Shown here piece after piece: positions 23,833-32,395 of a DNA stretch of 64,000 nucleotides. Every line of letters begins with the position of its first letter. Positions within the stretch are counted from its first letter, which is position 1. The position numbers were made by a program, and so were the translations under genes. The notes below the pieces were generated by a model, which saw only the letters and a list, made by a program, of their open reading frames with translations, was not told the DNA's origin and searched no databases. Source of the DNA: Clostridia bacterium (GTDB lineage: Bacteria > Bacillota > Clostridia > TANB77 > CAG-508); the NCBI GenBank assembly GCA_017517685.1, contig JAFWYK010000009.1, forward strand, positions 62,001 to 126,000, written 5' to 3'.

Positions 23833-25311
23833 TTATTTATTTGTAGAATAAATTGAGTAATTATGAATTTGACCTTTAAGTTCTAGATTATCCATAATAT
23901 ATTTTCTGATTTCTTGTGGTTCTTGAACAAATATATCTTCTTCATTTGTAACTACAAGAAATTCTGTGTTTTTAAGATTATCAATATCTGAATAAACTTT
24001 ATCTTTTCCTTTATAACCAAGGTTTCCATTAAATAATAAATCATACATGCCGTTTGATTTTTTTAATTCAATCATTGGAAAAGCAGCATCATGTGAACAT
24101 ATAAGTACTGTAATTCCTTGTTTTTCTTGCTCTAATATATATTCTTTTAAATCGTTTGTTTTTATCATTGTATCTGTATATGAATAAAGGTTATCAAATG
24201 GAGTATTTCTACTTCTATATTTACTTATTAAATCATAATCATAGAAGAAATAAAGTAGAGTTCTTCCTAATAATAATACTAATATTGTTAATGCAAATAT
24301 TTTTCCATATATATAATATTTGTCCTCATCAAAAATTTCTTTTAATATTAATGTATCTAAATAATAGAAGATAAAGATTAGATGATATGGGAATGTATAT
24401 ATGAAGTGTGAACTATTAAAAATAGGGTATACAGTAAATGTATTAACAAATGCAAATATGAATAGTAGTTTTAATGTGTACCAAAAATTATCTTTAAAAG
24501 TCTTAAATATAGTGTCCTTTTTTAATATTGTAAATATATAAATTCCTATTGATGATAGTGGTAGAGCATAGTAAAACGGTGCTGCTGTAAAAACTAAGTT
24601 AGAACCACCAAATTCAAATAATCCACCAAAACAATAATTAATAAATCCTTCAAGATTTCCATTAAAATGCATAAACAATAATACTAAAGATGATGGCATT
24701 AAAAAGAAAATGAACTTTTTAAGTTGATCTAATATATATTTTTTTGATAATTTATTTTCAAATAATTCATATATTATAACTGATAAAGCATAGAATATAC
24801 CAGTGTTTTGTTTAGTGAAAAATACTAAAAATATTAATAATCCTTGCTTAAAGTTTGTACTTTTTTTAGTTATATATAAGTAAATTCCTAATAATATGAA
24901 TATACAACCAAGTGTATTATAGTTAGCTCCAGCTACAATTGATTGAAACATTAATAAGAATAGAAGTGATAAGTAAACTGCAATTAAATTTTTTGATAAG
25001 TCTAGTTTTTTCATAATTTTGTATGAAATAACAAATAAAATGATTACAGAAATTATGTTATAAATACGAAAAACTACAAATTTTGCAGAAAAAATTTCTA
25101 AAAATATTGCTCCTAAATAAAAGAAAATTGGAGTAATAATTACGTTAGAATCATTATAAATTTTGTAGCCATTTATCATCTTATAAATGTTTTGGAAATT
25201 CCATAGTTCATCGTTAGAAGTTACTAAAACTAAATAGATAAATGCGAATAGTAAAATTGCGCAAACACCTATGATTAACGAGTTTACCAGGATGTTTGAT
25301 TTGTTTTTCAT
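23833..25311 (-). CDS. Polytopic membrane protein, GT-C / mannosyltransferase-like
   Basis: 492 residues, AAGGAG before the ATG. About eleven membrane segments. The first outside loop has SNDELWNFQNIYKMINGYKIYND, resembling the acidic catalytic loop of ArnT/PMT-type glycosyltransferases, and LFFTKQNTG(IFYALS) is like the PMT 'KQ' region. A small C-terminal outside domain ends the protein. It probably transfers a sugar from a lipid carrier at the outer membrane face. It is not in an obvious operon; it is convergent to the ArsC/Spx gene and divergent from the pilin cluster. Confidence 0.7.
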   Translation of the reverse strand: MKNKSNILVNSLIIGVCAILLFAFIYLVLVTSNDELWNFQNIYKMINGYKIYNDSNVIITPIFFYLGAIFLEIFSAKFVVFRIYNIISVIILFVISYKIMKKLDLSKNLIAVYLSLLFLLMFQSIVAGANYNTLGCIFILLGIYLYITKKSTNFKQGLLIFLVFFTKQNTGIFYALSVIIYELFENKLSKKYILDQLKKFIFFLMPSSLVLLFMHFNGNLEGFINYCFGGLFEFGGSNLVFTAAPFYYALPLSSIGIYIFTILKKDTIFKTFKDNFWYTLKLLFIFAFVNTFTVYPIFNSSHFIYTFPYHLIFIFYYLDTLILKEIFDEDKYYIYGKIFALTILVLLLGRTLLYFFYDYDLISKYRSRNTPFDNLYSYTDTMIKTNDLKEYILEQEKQGITVLICSHDAAFPMIELKKSNGMYDLLFNGNLGYKGKDKVYSDIDNLKNTEFLVVTNEEDIFVQEPQEIRKYIMDNLELKGQIHNYSIYSTNK

Positions 25312-25401
25312 AAGAACTCCTTATATGTATTTTTACTTTATTTTTATGAAAATATTATACATATAAAACGGGTTTTGTTACAATAATTTTCGAAAAATAT
25401 A

Positions 25402-25430
25402 TTTACAAAGAAAAAGTTATGTGCTAAGAT
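25402..25430 (+). promoter_or_regulatory. Upstream promoter/element of pilin 1
   Basis: TTTACA, 17 bp, TAAGAT. Part of a ~45-bp stretch also found before pilin 2 (26047-26075) with the same spacing. Confidence 0.6.
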
Positions 25431-25458
25431 AAAAATAACTTAATATATACGATTTTTG

Positions 25459-25487
25459 TTGAAAAATGTCAAAAAAAGGTATATAAT
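25459..25487 (+). promoter_or_regulatory. Promoter of pilin 1
   Basis: TTGAAA, 17 bp, TATAAT, 32 bp before the start codon. Confidence 0.75.
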
Positions 25488-25519
25488 ATATTTAAGTATG
25501 GTAAAAGGAGGATTTTATT

Positions 25520-25909
25520 ATGACAAAAGTAATGAAAGTTGTAGTTGTTGCAATTCTTGCAGCTCTATTAATGGCTTCTTTAGTTTCAGTTGTTAACGCT
25601 GAATCAATCTCTTTCGGAGATATCAACGAAACAACAGTAACAAAAGACGCTAAAGATACAACTGGTGCTGCATCAAGCTTAAACAGAATCATTGGTTCTG
25701 CTATCACAATCGTACAAGTTGTTGGTGTTGGTGTTGCTATTATCATGTTAATCGTATTAGCAATCAAATACATTTCAGCAGCTCCTGGTGACAAAGCTGA
25801 TATCAAAAAACATGCTGTTGTTTACGTAGTAGGTGCAGTTGTATTATTTGCAGCTAGTGGTATTTTAGGAATTGTTAAAAACTTTGCTAAAAACGTTACA
25901 GCTGACTAA
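25520..25909 (+). CDS. VirB2/TrbC-like pilin candidate 1
   Basis: 129 residues. A signal-like first helix (residues 5-29, MKVVVVAILAALLMASLVSVVNA) is followed by a short polar loop and two membrane helices (~52-76 and ~90-115). They are joined by the cluster motif AAPGDKADIKKHAVVYVVGA. This is the layout of T4SS VirB2/TrbC major pilins: signal peptide, two TM, small basic cytoplasmic loop. It has its own promoters and its own terminator, and its codons are richer in C (ATC, GCT) than later copies, suggesting the strongest expression. Likely the major subunit of the set. Confidence 0.75.
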   Translation: MTKVMKVVVVAILAALLMASLVSVVNAESISFGDINETTVTKDAKDTTGAASSLNRIIGSAITIVQVVGVGVAIIMLIVLAIKYISAAPGDKADIKKHAVVYVVGAVVLFAASGILGIVKNFAKNVTAD

Positions 25910-25939
25910 TTTAATAAGAATAATAAAATTTTTAAAAAG

Positions 25940-25971
25940 GAAAAAGAATGCGTTTACCTGCATTCTTTTTT
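25940..25971 (+). terminator. Terminator after pilin 1
   Basis: AAAAGAATGC pairs with GCATTCTTTT, 8-nt loop, T7. Separates pilin 1 from the next five. Confidence 0.9.
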
Positions 25972-26046
25972 TCTTGTCTAAAATAGATCTTTAAAATAAA
26001 AAAGATTAATATTAAATGCTTTTGTCGATAAAAGTAAAAAAATATA

Positions 26047-26075
26047 TTTACAAAAAATTTTTTATAGGTTAAGAT
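26047..26075 (+). promoter_or_regulatory. Upstream promoter/element of pilin 2
   Basis: TTTACA, 17 bp, TAAGAT, same as at 25402-25430. Confidence 0.6.
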
Positions 26076-26110
26076 AAAATTAGATTATTACTACAATATG
26101 CCATAAAAAG

Positions 26111-26139
26111 TTGAAAATTATGTAAAAAAGTGGTATAAT
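26111..26139 (+). promoter_or_regulatory. Promoter of pilins 2-6
   Basis: TTGAAA, 17 bp, TATAAT. Confidence 0.75.
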
Positions 26140-26178
26140 TATATTATGTAATAGAAAGGGTATAAGGAGGAGAAAACT

Positions 26179-26547
26179 ATGAAAATGTTAAAGAAAACTA
26201 TAGTAGTTTTGATGATTTCTCTTTTTGTATTAGCATTAGCTCAACCAGAAGCTTTAGGATATGCTTGGGGAACACAAATCAATACAATGGCTGGTAAAGC
26301 TGGTGACTCAAATGTAACTGGTGCGTTTACAAATATTTCAGGTGCAGTTATTACAATTGCTAGAATTATTTGTATGGGTGTTGCTATTACAATGCTTGTA
26401 TTAGTTGCTATTAAATACATGACAGCAGCTCCAGGAGAGAAAGCGGATATCAAAAAACACGCTGTAATTTATGTAGTAGGTGCAATTGTTATGTTCGCGT
26501 CTACAGGTATTTTAGGAATAATTCAAAGATTTGCATCTGGTATATAG
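26179..26547 (+). CDS. VirB2/TrbC-like pilin candidate 2
   Basis: 122 residues with AAGGAGG upstream. Signal-like helix to about residue 28 (ALAQPEALGYA), then two membrane helices joined by AAPGEKADIKKHAVIYVVGA. Very close to pilin 1 in the second helix. First gene of the operon running to 28121 (pilins 2-6). Its mature part is short and hydrophobic, as for VirB2 proteins that polymerise with lipid. Confidence 0.72.
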   Translation: MKMLKKTIVVLMISLFVLALAQPEALGYAWGTQINTMAGKAGDSNVTGAFTNISGAVITIARIICMGVAITMLVLVAIKYMTAAPGEKADIKKHAVIYVVGAIVMFASTGILGIIQRFASGI

Positions 26548-26556
26548 GAGGTAATT

Positions 26557-26940
26557 ATGAACAAAAAAATTATAAAAGCTTTAGCTTTATTATGTATGAT
26601 TGCGGTAGCTGTTTCTATGATGATTGTACCAGTTTATGCTGATTATTCTTCTGAAATGTCATCATTAATTTCTACTGCAGATAACACAACTGTTAATACA
26701 GGAGCTAGTAACACTGCAACAAACGTTGTTGCAACAGTAATTTCTTCAATTAGAATTATTGGTGTATGCTTTGCTGTTGTAATGTTATTAACAGTTGCTA
26801 TGAAATATATGTCAGCTGCTCCAGGAGATAAAGCTGATATTAAGAAAAGTGCGGTAGCATATGTTGTAGGTGCTATTGTATTATTCGCAGTAACAGGAAT
26901 TTTAACAATTATTGAACAATTCGCTGTAGTAATTAAATAA
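26557..26940 (+). CDS. VirB2/TrbC-like pilin candidate 3
   Basis: 127 residues, 9 bp after pilin 2 with AGGAGG before the ATG. Signal-like helix ending PVYA (residue 28), then a Ser/Thr/Asn-rich stretch (residues 29-55). Two membrane helices are joined by AAPGDKADIKKSAVAYVVGA. Same operon as pilin 2. Confidence 0.72.
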   Translation: MNKKIIKALALLCMIAVAVSMMIVPVYADYSSEMSSLISTADNTTVNTGASNTATNVVATVISSIRIIGVCFAVVMLLTVAMKYMSAAPGDKADIKKSAVAYVVGAIVLFAVTGILTIIEQFAVVIK

Positions 26941-26968
26941 TAGTTTTATACTATAGATAGGAGCGAAT

Positions 26969-27349
26969 ATGAAAATGAATATGAAAAATATTACTAAATT
27001 TTTAAGTATTATTTTAATATCAGTGTTTGTTATGAGCTTATCGACAAATGTTTTTGCTGGTGCATTTTTAAATGCGTCAGAATTTGATAATATAGATAAA
27101 GCTACTAATGTAACAAATATGGTAACTAATGCTGCAGAAACAACAGTTAGTGTTTTAAGAATTGCTGGTGTTACAATTGCGGTTGTTATGTTACTTGCTG
27201 TAGCTATGAAATATATGTTGTCTTCAGCTGGAGATCGTGCTGACATCAAAAAACATGCTATTGCATATGTTGTTGGTGCTGTAGTTCTATTTGGTGCGAC
27301 AAATATTATCGCTGCAATAATTGAATTTACAGATCAAGTTGTAAAATAA
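26969..27349 (+). CDS. VirB2/TrbC-like pilin candidate 4
   Basis: 126 residues with GGAGCG before the ATG. Signal-like helix ending NVFA, then two membrane helices. The loop reads SSAGDRADIKKHAIAYVVGA, so the AAPG of the others is SSAG here. The last helix has NIIAAIIEF instead of the GILGIV ending. Same operon. Confidence 0.7.
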   Translation: MKMNMKNITKFLSIILISVFVMSLSTNVFAGAFLNASEFDNIDKATNVTNMVTNAAETTVSVLRIAGVTIAVVMLLAVAMKYMLSSAGDRADIKKHAIAYVVGAVVLFGATNIIAAIIEFTDQVVK

Positions 27350-27368
27350 TACTAAAATGAGGTGAAAT

Positions 27369-27746
27369 ATGAATAAAAGATTAAAAAGATTATTAATAGT
27401 ATTATTTGATGTTATTTTAATATCAACACTATTTCTTAATGTTGTAAGTTATGCCGGAAATGTAAGTCAATTTACAGGTTCTACTAGTTTGTTAGCAGGT
27501 ACTAATGCAAAAAATGCAACAACTGGTATTTTAGGTACAATTCTTACAATTACAAGAACAATTGGTGCTGCGGTTGCAATTTGTATTCTTATGGTTATTG
27601 GATGCAAATATTTAATGGCGGCTCCTGGAGATCGTGCTGATATTAAAAAGTATGCAATGAATTATGTCATTGGTGCAATGATATTATTTGGTGCTGCTGG
27701 AATATTAGGTATTGTACAAAGATTTGTTAATACAGCATTAAAATAG
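27369..27746 (+). CDS. VirB2/TrbC-like pilin candidate 5
   Basis: 125 residues; AGGTG is a weaker ribosome binding site than in the siblings. Signal-like helix with SYA near residue 29, two membrane helices, loop AAPGDRADIKKYAMNYVIGA, ending GILGIVQRFV as in pilin 2. Same operon. Confidence 0.7.
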   Translation: MNKRLKRLLIVLFDVILISTLFLNVVSYAGNVSQFTGSTSLLAGTNAKNATTGILGTILTITRTIGAAVAICILMVIGCKYLMAAPGDRADIKKYAMNYVIGAMILFGAAGILGIVQRFVNTALK

Positions 27747-27758
27747 GAGGAATGGAGT

Positions 27759-28121
27759 ATGAAAAAAGTTATTTCATTTGTTGTAATTTTTACAATGATG
27801 CTTAGCTTTGTAACTTATGTTCAAGCTGATGATCCTGGAATTAGTACTTTGATAAGTACTATGTCAGGTGTTAGCACAATGGCAAGTACTACAAGTAAAG
27901 TTGGTACTGTTATTAATAACGTAATTGGACTAATTCAAATGGTTGGTTCTGGTATTGCTTTAATCGTTATAACAATACTAGGTATTAAATATTTGCTTGC
28001 AAGTCCAGGTGAAAAAGCTGACGTTAAAAAGCAAATTTTCCCAATCCTAATTGGTTGCGTATTATTATTTGGTGCAGTTAACCTAATGGCAGCGGTAGCA
28101 GAATTTGCAAAAGTATTATAA
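27759..28121 (+). CDS. VirB2/TrbC-like pilin candidate 6
   Basis: 120 residues, AGGAGG upstream, 12 bp after pilin 5. Signal-like helix ending VQA, then a Ser/Thr-rich segment. The two membrane helices are joined by ASPGEKADVKKQIFPILIGC. The most divergent of the tandem five, with a Cys in the second helix. A terminator follows at 28139. Confidence 0.7.
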   Translation: MKKVISFVVIFTMMLSFVTYVQADDPGISTLISTMSGVSTMASTTSKVGTVINNVIGLIQMVGSGIALIVITILGIKYLLASPGEKADVKKQIFPILIGCVLLFGAVNLMAAVAEFAKVL

Positions 28122-28138
28122 TAAATATAATTAAATAA

Positions 28139-28189
28139 AAAGACATAAAAAAGTGATTTTTAGAATCACTTTTTTTATGTCTTTTTTTA
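28139..28189 (+). terminator. Long terminator after pilins 2-6
   Basis: AGACATAAAAAAGTGATT pairs with AATCACTTTTTTTATGTCT (one extra T), followed by T6-7. The nested A/T blocks give two possible stop points. Confidence 0.85.
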
Positions 28190-28256
28190 TTGATTTATAA
28201 AGTAAAAAAAGTAATATTACAATTGTGTTAAAAATATCAAATATTTAATAAATGTG

Positions 28257-28285
28257 TTGAAAATAAAAAGTGTATTAGATATAAT
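28257..28285 (+). promoter_or_regulatory. Promoter of the main T4SS operon
   Basis: TTGAAA (28257-28262), 17 bp, TATAAT (28280-28285). Shares TTGAAAAT with the two pilin promoters. No strong terminator is seen after it until 50529. Confidence 0.75.
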
Positions 28286-28336
28286 TATGAATATAATAGT
28301 ATAAATAGGCGAAATAGAAAATAGGAGGCAAATTGT

Positions 28337-28732
28337 ATGTTAAAAAAATATGGAAGAATGGCTAAAATTAGCTTAATCATGATGATATTATTTGTGGTAA
28401 TTTCTGCATTTAATACAGTTAATGCTGACTTGTTATCAGATATGGAAGGTGATGCTCAAGGATTCATCACAAACGGTCAAACACAAGCAGGAAATATTAA
28501 TTATACAAACATAGCAAAAGAATTTACAGGACTTGGACAAATCTTAACAATGGTTGGTGCTGGTGTTATGGTTGCTGTTACAACTTATATGGGTATTAAA
28601 TACTTAACAGCTGGACCAGAAGCTCAAGCTAAATTAAAAACACAATTAATCGGTGTTGTAGTATCAGGTGTTGTTATCTTTGGTGCTTATGGAATCTGGA
28701 AATTAGTTATCCAAATAGCTTCAACATTCTAA
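28337..28732 (+). CDS. VirB2/TrbC-like pilin candidate 7 (divergent)
   Basis: 131 residues with AGGAGG upstream. Signal-like helix (about 10-30, ISLIMMILFVVISAFNTVNA), a 30-residue polar segment and two membrane helices. The loop reads AGPEAQAKLKTQLIGVVVSG, so the ADIKK motif of the others is lost but layout and length are kept. It heads the operon with PrgI-like and VirB4 genes rather than the pilin operon. It may be a minor subunit or an adaptor. Confidence 0.65.
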   Translation: MLKKYGRMAKISLIMMILFVVISAFNTVNADLLSDMEGDAQGFITNGQTQAGNINYTNIAKEFTGLGQILTMVGAGVMVAVTTYMGIKYLTAGPEAQAKLKTQLIGVVVSGVVIFGAYGIWKLVIQIASTF

Positions 28733-28744
28733 GGAGGAAATTAA

Positions 28745-29107
28745 ATGGGAACATATTATATACCTCGTAATTATAGAGGTGAATCAAGAATTTTATATAT
28801 ATTCACTGTAAAATCGTTAATTACAACAGCAGTTGGTGCAATGATTGGATCTTTATTCTTTTTCATATTCCAAGCATTAGGAATGGTTCCAATCGGAGTA
28901 GGTATAATGGCGTTCTTCGCATTTATTGGATTTGCAGTAGGTGCACTTAAGATTCCTACAATAGTTGCTTTTCCTATAACTAAAAAAATTGGTGGAGAAC
29001 CAATTGGTGAAATAATAATGAGATATGCTAAATTTAAAAAAACAAGAAAAATGTATGTATATACAAAAGAAGAAAAAGTAGTTAAGGAGGAAAAAACAAA
29101 TGAGTAG
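28745..29107 (+). CDS. PrgI-family T4SS membrane protein
   Basis: 120 residues with AAGGAGG 6 nt upstream. It starts with MGTYYIPRNYRGESRILYIF, the cytoplasmic N-terminus typical of PrgI (pCF10) proteins. Two membrane helices follow (~25-48 and 50-72, GVGIMAFFAFIGFAVGALKIP). The tail is basic. PrgI-type proteins lie before VirB4 in Gram-positive conjugation systems and are taken as VirB3-like. It overlaps the next gene by 8 nt. Confidence 0.85.
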   Translation: MGTYYIPRNYRGESRILYIFTVKSLITTAVGAMIGSLFFFIFQALGMVPIGVGIMAFFAFIGFAVGALKIPTIVAFPITKKIGGEPIGEIIMRYAKFKKTRKMYVYTKEEKVVKEEKTNE

Positions 29108-30365
29108 TGAGATTATACCTTTACTTCAATTTGGTATTTATATAATCATAGGTATTATATTCTTATTGGTGTTATTATATTTGTATTTAATGAAACCAAA
29201 ATCTGCTCCAAAAGAAAAAGAACATAATCAAGAGATTAATGATTCTACTTCACAAGAGAAAAGGGTAGACCAAAATTATGGTAGATTTACAGGTAATTTA
29301 ACACAAGAATCAATTTTCGATTTTATGGAATTTGATGAAATTGTTGACAACATGATTGTTAGAAAAAACGGAACACAATATGTTATGATTTTACAATGTA
29401 ATGGTGTTAACTATGACTTAATGTCAGAGCAAGAAAAAATATCTGTAGAAGAAGGTTTCGTACAATTCTTAAATACTTTAAGATTTCCTATTCAATTATA
29501 TGTTCAAAGTAGAACATTAAACTTAAGAGATATAATTGAAGATTATAAAGCAAGAGTAGATAACTTAACTATTGAAATAGATAAAATTGATGCTAAAATA
29601 GCACAAGCAAAAATTAACGGAAATAAAGCTTTAAAAGAAAAATTAGAATTTGAGAAGAGAAGAAAAGTTAATATTTTAGAATATGGTATTAGTATTACAG
29701 ATTATGTTGAAAAATTAAGTTCAAACAAAAACGTATTACAACAAAGAACATATGTAGTTGTTTCTTATTATTCAGCTGAAATCGGTGGTGGACTAGATAA
29801 ATATTCTAAAGAAGAAATTTACAACATGTGTTTCTCAGAGTTATATACAAGATGTCAAAATATCGCAAGTGCTCTTGCAACATCTCAAATCTCTAGTTCA
29901 ATATTAGATTCAGAAGAACTTGCTGAATTATTATATATTGCATATAACAGAGATGAAGCTGAATTCTTACAACTTGCAAAAGCATTAGATGCACAATACG
30001 ATTCATTATATTCAAGCGGAAAAGATATATTAATTAAGAAACAAGAAAAACTTGATCAAGAAATTAATATTGCAGCAATTGATATGGCAACAGATAGTAT
30101 ATTAAAAGCTGATAGACAAAAACAAATCGAAGAGCTAGAACTTACTATTAGTAAAGAAGAAAAAATTAAGCAAAAAGCAAACGAATTATTAGACACATAT
30201 GAAAATCAATTAGACCCTAGAGTTTACCAATTAGCTAAAAAAGAAATCGCAAATTCAGGTTCAGAAAAACCTGTAGAAAAAACTGAAGCTCCTAAATTAG
30301 AAGCGGCTCCAGGAACAACTGTAGTTAGAAAAAAAGTTGTTAAAAGAAGAAAATTGGAAAACTAA
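29100..30365 (+). CDS. Membrane-anchored VirB4-N-like (TraC-like) T4SS protein
   Basis: 421 residues: one membrane helix (~10-32), then a soluble domain with FMEFDEIVDNMIVRKNGTQYVMILQC. This is the start pattern of TraC/VirB4 N-terminal domains, continuing with RTYVVVSYYSAE. No Walker motifs. The last ~120 residues form a Lys/Glu-rich coiled coil and an APKLEAAPGTT tail. It looks like the VirB4 N-domain encoded separately from the ATPase. The overlap with PrgI and the 21-bp gap to VirB4 make a tight unit. Confidence 0.7.
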   Translation: MSSEIIPLLQFGIYIIIGIIFLLVLLYLYLMKPKSAPKEKEHNQEINDSTSQEKRVDQNYGRFTGNLTQESIFDFMEFDEIVDNMIVRKNGTQYVMILQCNGVNYDLMSEQEKISVEEGFVQFLNTLRFPIQLYVQSRTLNLRDIIEDYKARVDNLTIEIDKIDAKIAQAKINGNKALKEKLEFEKRRKVNILEYGISITDYVEKLSSNKNVLQQRTYVVVSYYSAEIGGGLDKYSKEEIYNMCFSELYTRCQNIASALATSQISSSILDSEELAELLYIAYNRDEAEFLQLAKALDAQYDSLYSSGKDILIKKQEKLDQEINIAAIDMATDSILKADRQKQIEELELTISKEEKIKQKANELLDTYENQLDPRVYQLAKKEIANSGSEKPVEKTEAPKLEAAPGTTVVRKKVVKRRKLEN

Positions 30366-30386
30366 GGAAAAGGGGGTAGATAGATT

Positions 30387-32384
30387 ATGGGATCAAAAAA
30401 AGCTGTAGTAAGCACTAATGAAATTGAAAGCATTAAAAAAGAAGAGACTAGTGTATTCAAAAAGAATGAAAGTAATCTTAAAGGTTTAATTGCTCCAGGT
30501 GGTATTGATGCAAGTTATACTAATCATATTGAAATAGCATCATCAAGAACAAGATATGCAAGAAGTATGATAGTAGCAAACTTACCTAGAATGTGTACTT
30601 TCCCTGAATTCTTAAGAGGAATGTATACTTTTGGAGATTTAAACGTTTCAGTATTTATAAATCCTGTTAGTGAAGCTTCTTCACAACAAGACTTAAATAG
30701 AACAATTAACGAATTAGAGTCTGAAAGAATTGTAGCCTTAGATAGAGGAGATATCAACAGAGAGAGAATTATCGCTCAAAAGAGAATGGAAGCTGAAGAG
30801 CTTCGTGATGCTATCGCGGCTGGTTTTAACAAATTATTCGACTCTTCAATTATTGCAACATTGTTTGCATATAGTATGGATGAACTTGATAAATATACAG
30901 AATTATTATCAAGTGAAATGTCTAAAAACTTAATTGATATTAAGCCAGCATGGGCTATGCAAGATCAAGCGTTTAGAAGTAACATGCCATACTGTGATAA
31001 TAAAATGAGTAAATCACATACTTTTGATAGAAGGGCAATGTCAACAGTATTCCCATTCTTTACATCAGAAGTAGGACATGAAAATGGAATTCCATTAGGA
31101 TTCAATAAACAAACAGGATTACCAATCCTATATGATAACTTTAGTCCAAAATTAACAAACTATAACATGGTTATATTTGGTAAGTCAGGTGCTGGTAAAT
31201 CTGTTACAATTAAAACAATTACAGCTCGTTCAGCTGTTCTTAGTGGTATAGAGAGTTTAGCTCTAGATGCCGAAGGTGAGTACAGTGTCGTTGCTGAAGC
31301 ACTAGGTGGTGTTAACGTTACACTTAGCCCTAACTCAAAAACAGTTATTAACGTTTTTGATATTGAGCCTGAGAACGTTAAAGATGAAATTACTGGAAAA
31401 GAAAGAACAGTATTAAGCGTTGAAAATAAAGTAGAAGACGTTACAAACGGTTTACTTACAATGGCTAGAGGTTCAACAAGAAGCCAAGAGGTAAACGAGC
31501 TTACAAAACAAATTATTTCTGAAGCTGTAGCAGAAGAATATGCAGCTTTAGGTATTACAAATAATATCGAAAGTTTATATCAAAGAGATGAAAATGGTGG
31601 ACCAGTAGATATTACACAAAATTATTTAGGAAGAACTAAAAAAGACATGCCTACAATAGGATCTTGGTATAAGAGAATTTGTAGAAAAGCAGAAGAAAAT
31701 GAAAACCCTGACTATCGTTTCCATTACAGTTACTTAGTAAAAGTTATGAAACAATACGTTAGAGAATACCAAGGACAAATGGCTTACTTTGATGGTCAAT
31801 CAACATTCGAATTATTAGATGGTGTTCCATTTATTAATATTGATATCTCACAACTTGAAGAAAGATTTGCAAGACCACTAGCACAACAAATCATGCTTTC
31901 TTGGGTTTGGGAAAAATACGTTAAGAAAAACAGTGAGGATAAAGCAAAAGCTGCTAAGAAGAGAGTTCTAGTTGACGAGGCATGGATGTTATTACCTTAT
32001 CCAGAAGCCGTAGACTTCTTAAACACAATGGCTAGACGTGCTAGAAAAAGAAACGTATCACTAGCTGTTATCTCACAAAAATTCCAAGACTTCTATGAAA
32101 AACAAGAAGTTCAAGCAGTTTTAACTTCATCTGAAACTAAGTTATTCTTAGCACAAGATAAATCAGAAATTCAATACTTAAAAGAAGTATTCAAACTAAG
32201 TGAAGGTGAGGCGGGATTCTTAATCACTTGTAACAGAGGTGAGGGACTTCTAAAAGTTGGTGGAGATTCAGCAATTCTTGCAATTCAACCAACTAAGAAA
32301 GAGTTTGAATTCGTTGAAACAAACTTATCAAAACAAGCAGCACTTGAAAAAGCAAGAAGAGAAGCACAAGGAATACAAGATTAA
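30387..32384 (+). CDS. VirB4/TraE-type T4SS ATPase
   Basis: 665 residues. Walker A GKSGAGKS at 265-272 and Walker B RVLVDEAWMLL at about 525-535 are intact, with the VirB4 motifs AEGEYSVVAEALGG (~residues 293-306) and ARRARKRNVSLAVISQKFQDF (~549-569). The N-terminal ~240 residues form the VirB4 N-domain. This cytoplasmic ATPase powers pilus assembly and substrate passage in type IV secretion. Its presence and completeness are the strongest evidence that the whole 28-kb locus is a T4SS. No VirB11 or VirD4 ATPase is found in the window. Confidence 0.95.
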   Translation: MGSKKAVVSTNEIESIKKEETSVFKKNESNLKGLIAPGGIDASYTNHIEIASSRTRYARSMIVANLPRMCTFPEFLRGMYTFGDLNVSVFINPVSEASSQQDLNRTINELESERIVALDRGDINRERIIAQKRMEAEELRDAIAAGFNKLFDSSIIATLFAYSMDELDKYTELLSSEMSKNLIDIKPAWAMQDQAFRSNMPYCDNKMSKSHTFDRRAMSTVFPFFTSEVGHENGIPLGFNKQTGLPILYDNFSPKLTNYNMVIFGKSGAGKSVTIKTITARSAVLSGIESLALDAEGEYSVVAEALGGVNVTLSPNSKTVINVFDIEPENVKDEITGKERTVLSVENKVEDVTNGLLTMARGSTRSQEVNELTKQIISEAVAEEYAALGITNNIESLYQRDENGGPVDITQNYLGRTKKDMPTIGSWYKRICRKAEENENPDYRFHYSYLVKVMKQYVREYQGQMAYFDGQSTFELLDGVPFINIDISQLEERFARPLAQQIMLSWVWEKYVKKNSEDKAKAAKKRVLVDEAWMLLPYPEAVDFLNTMARRARKRNVSLAVISQKFQDFYEKQEVQAVLTSSETKLFLAQDKSEIQYLKEVFKLSEGEAGFLITCNRGEGLLKVGGDSAILAIQPTKKEFEFVETNLSKQAALEKARREAQGIQD

Positions 32385-32395
32385 AAGGGGTAAAT

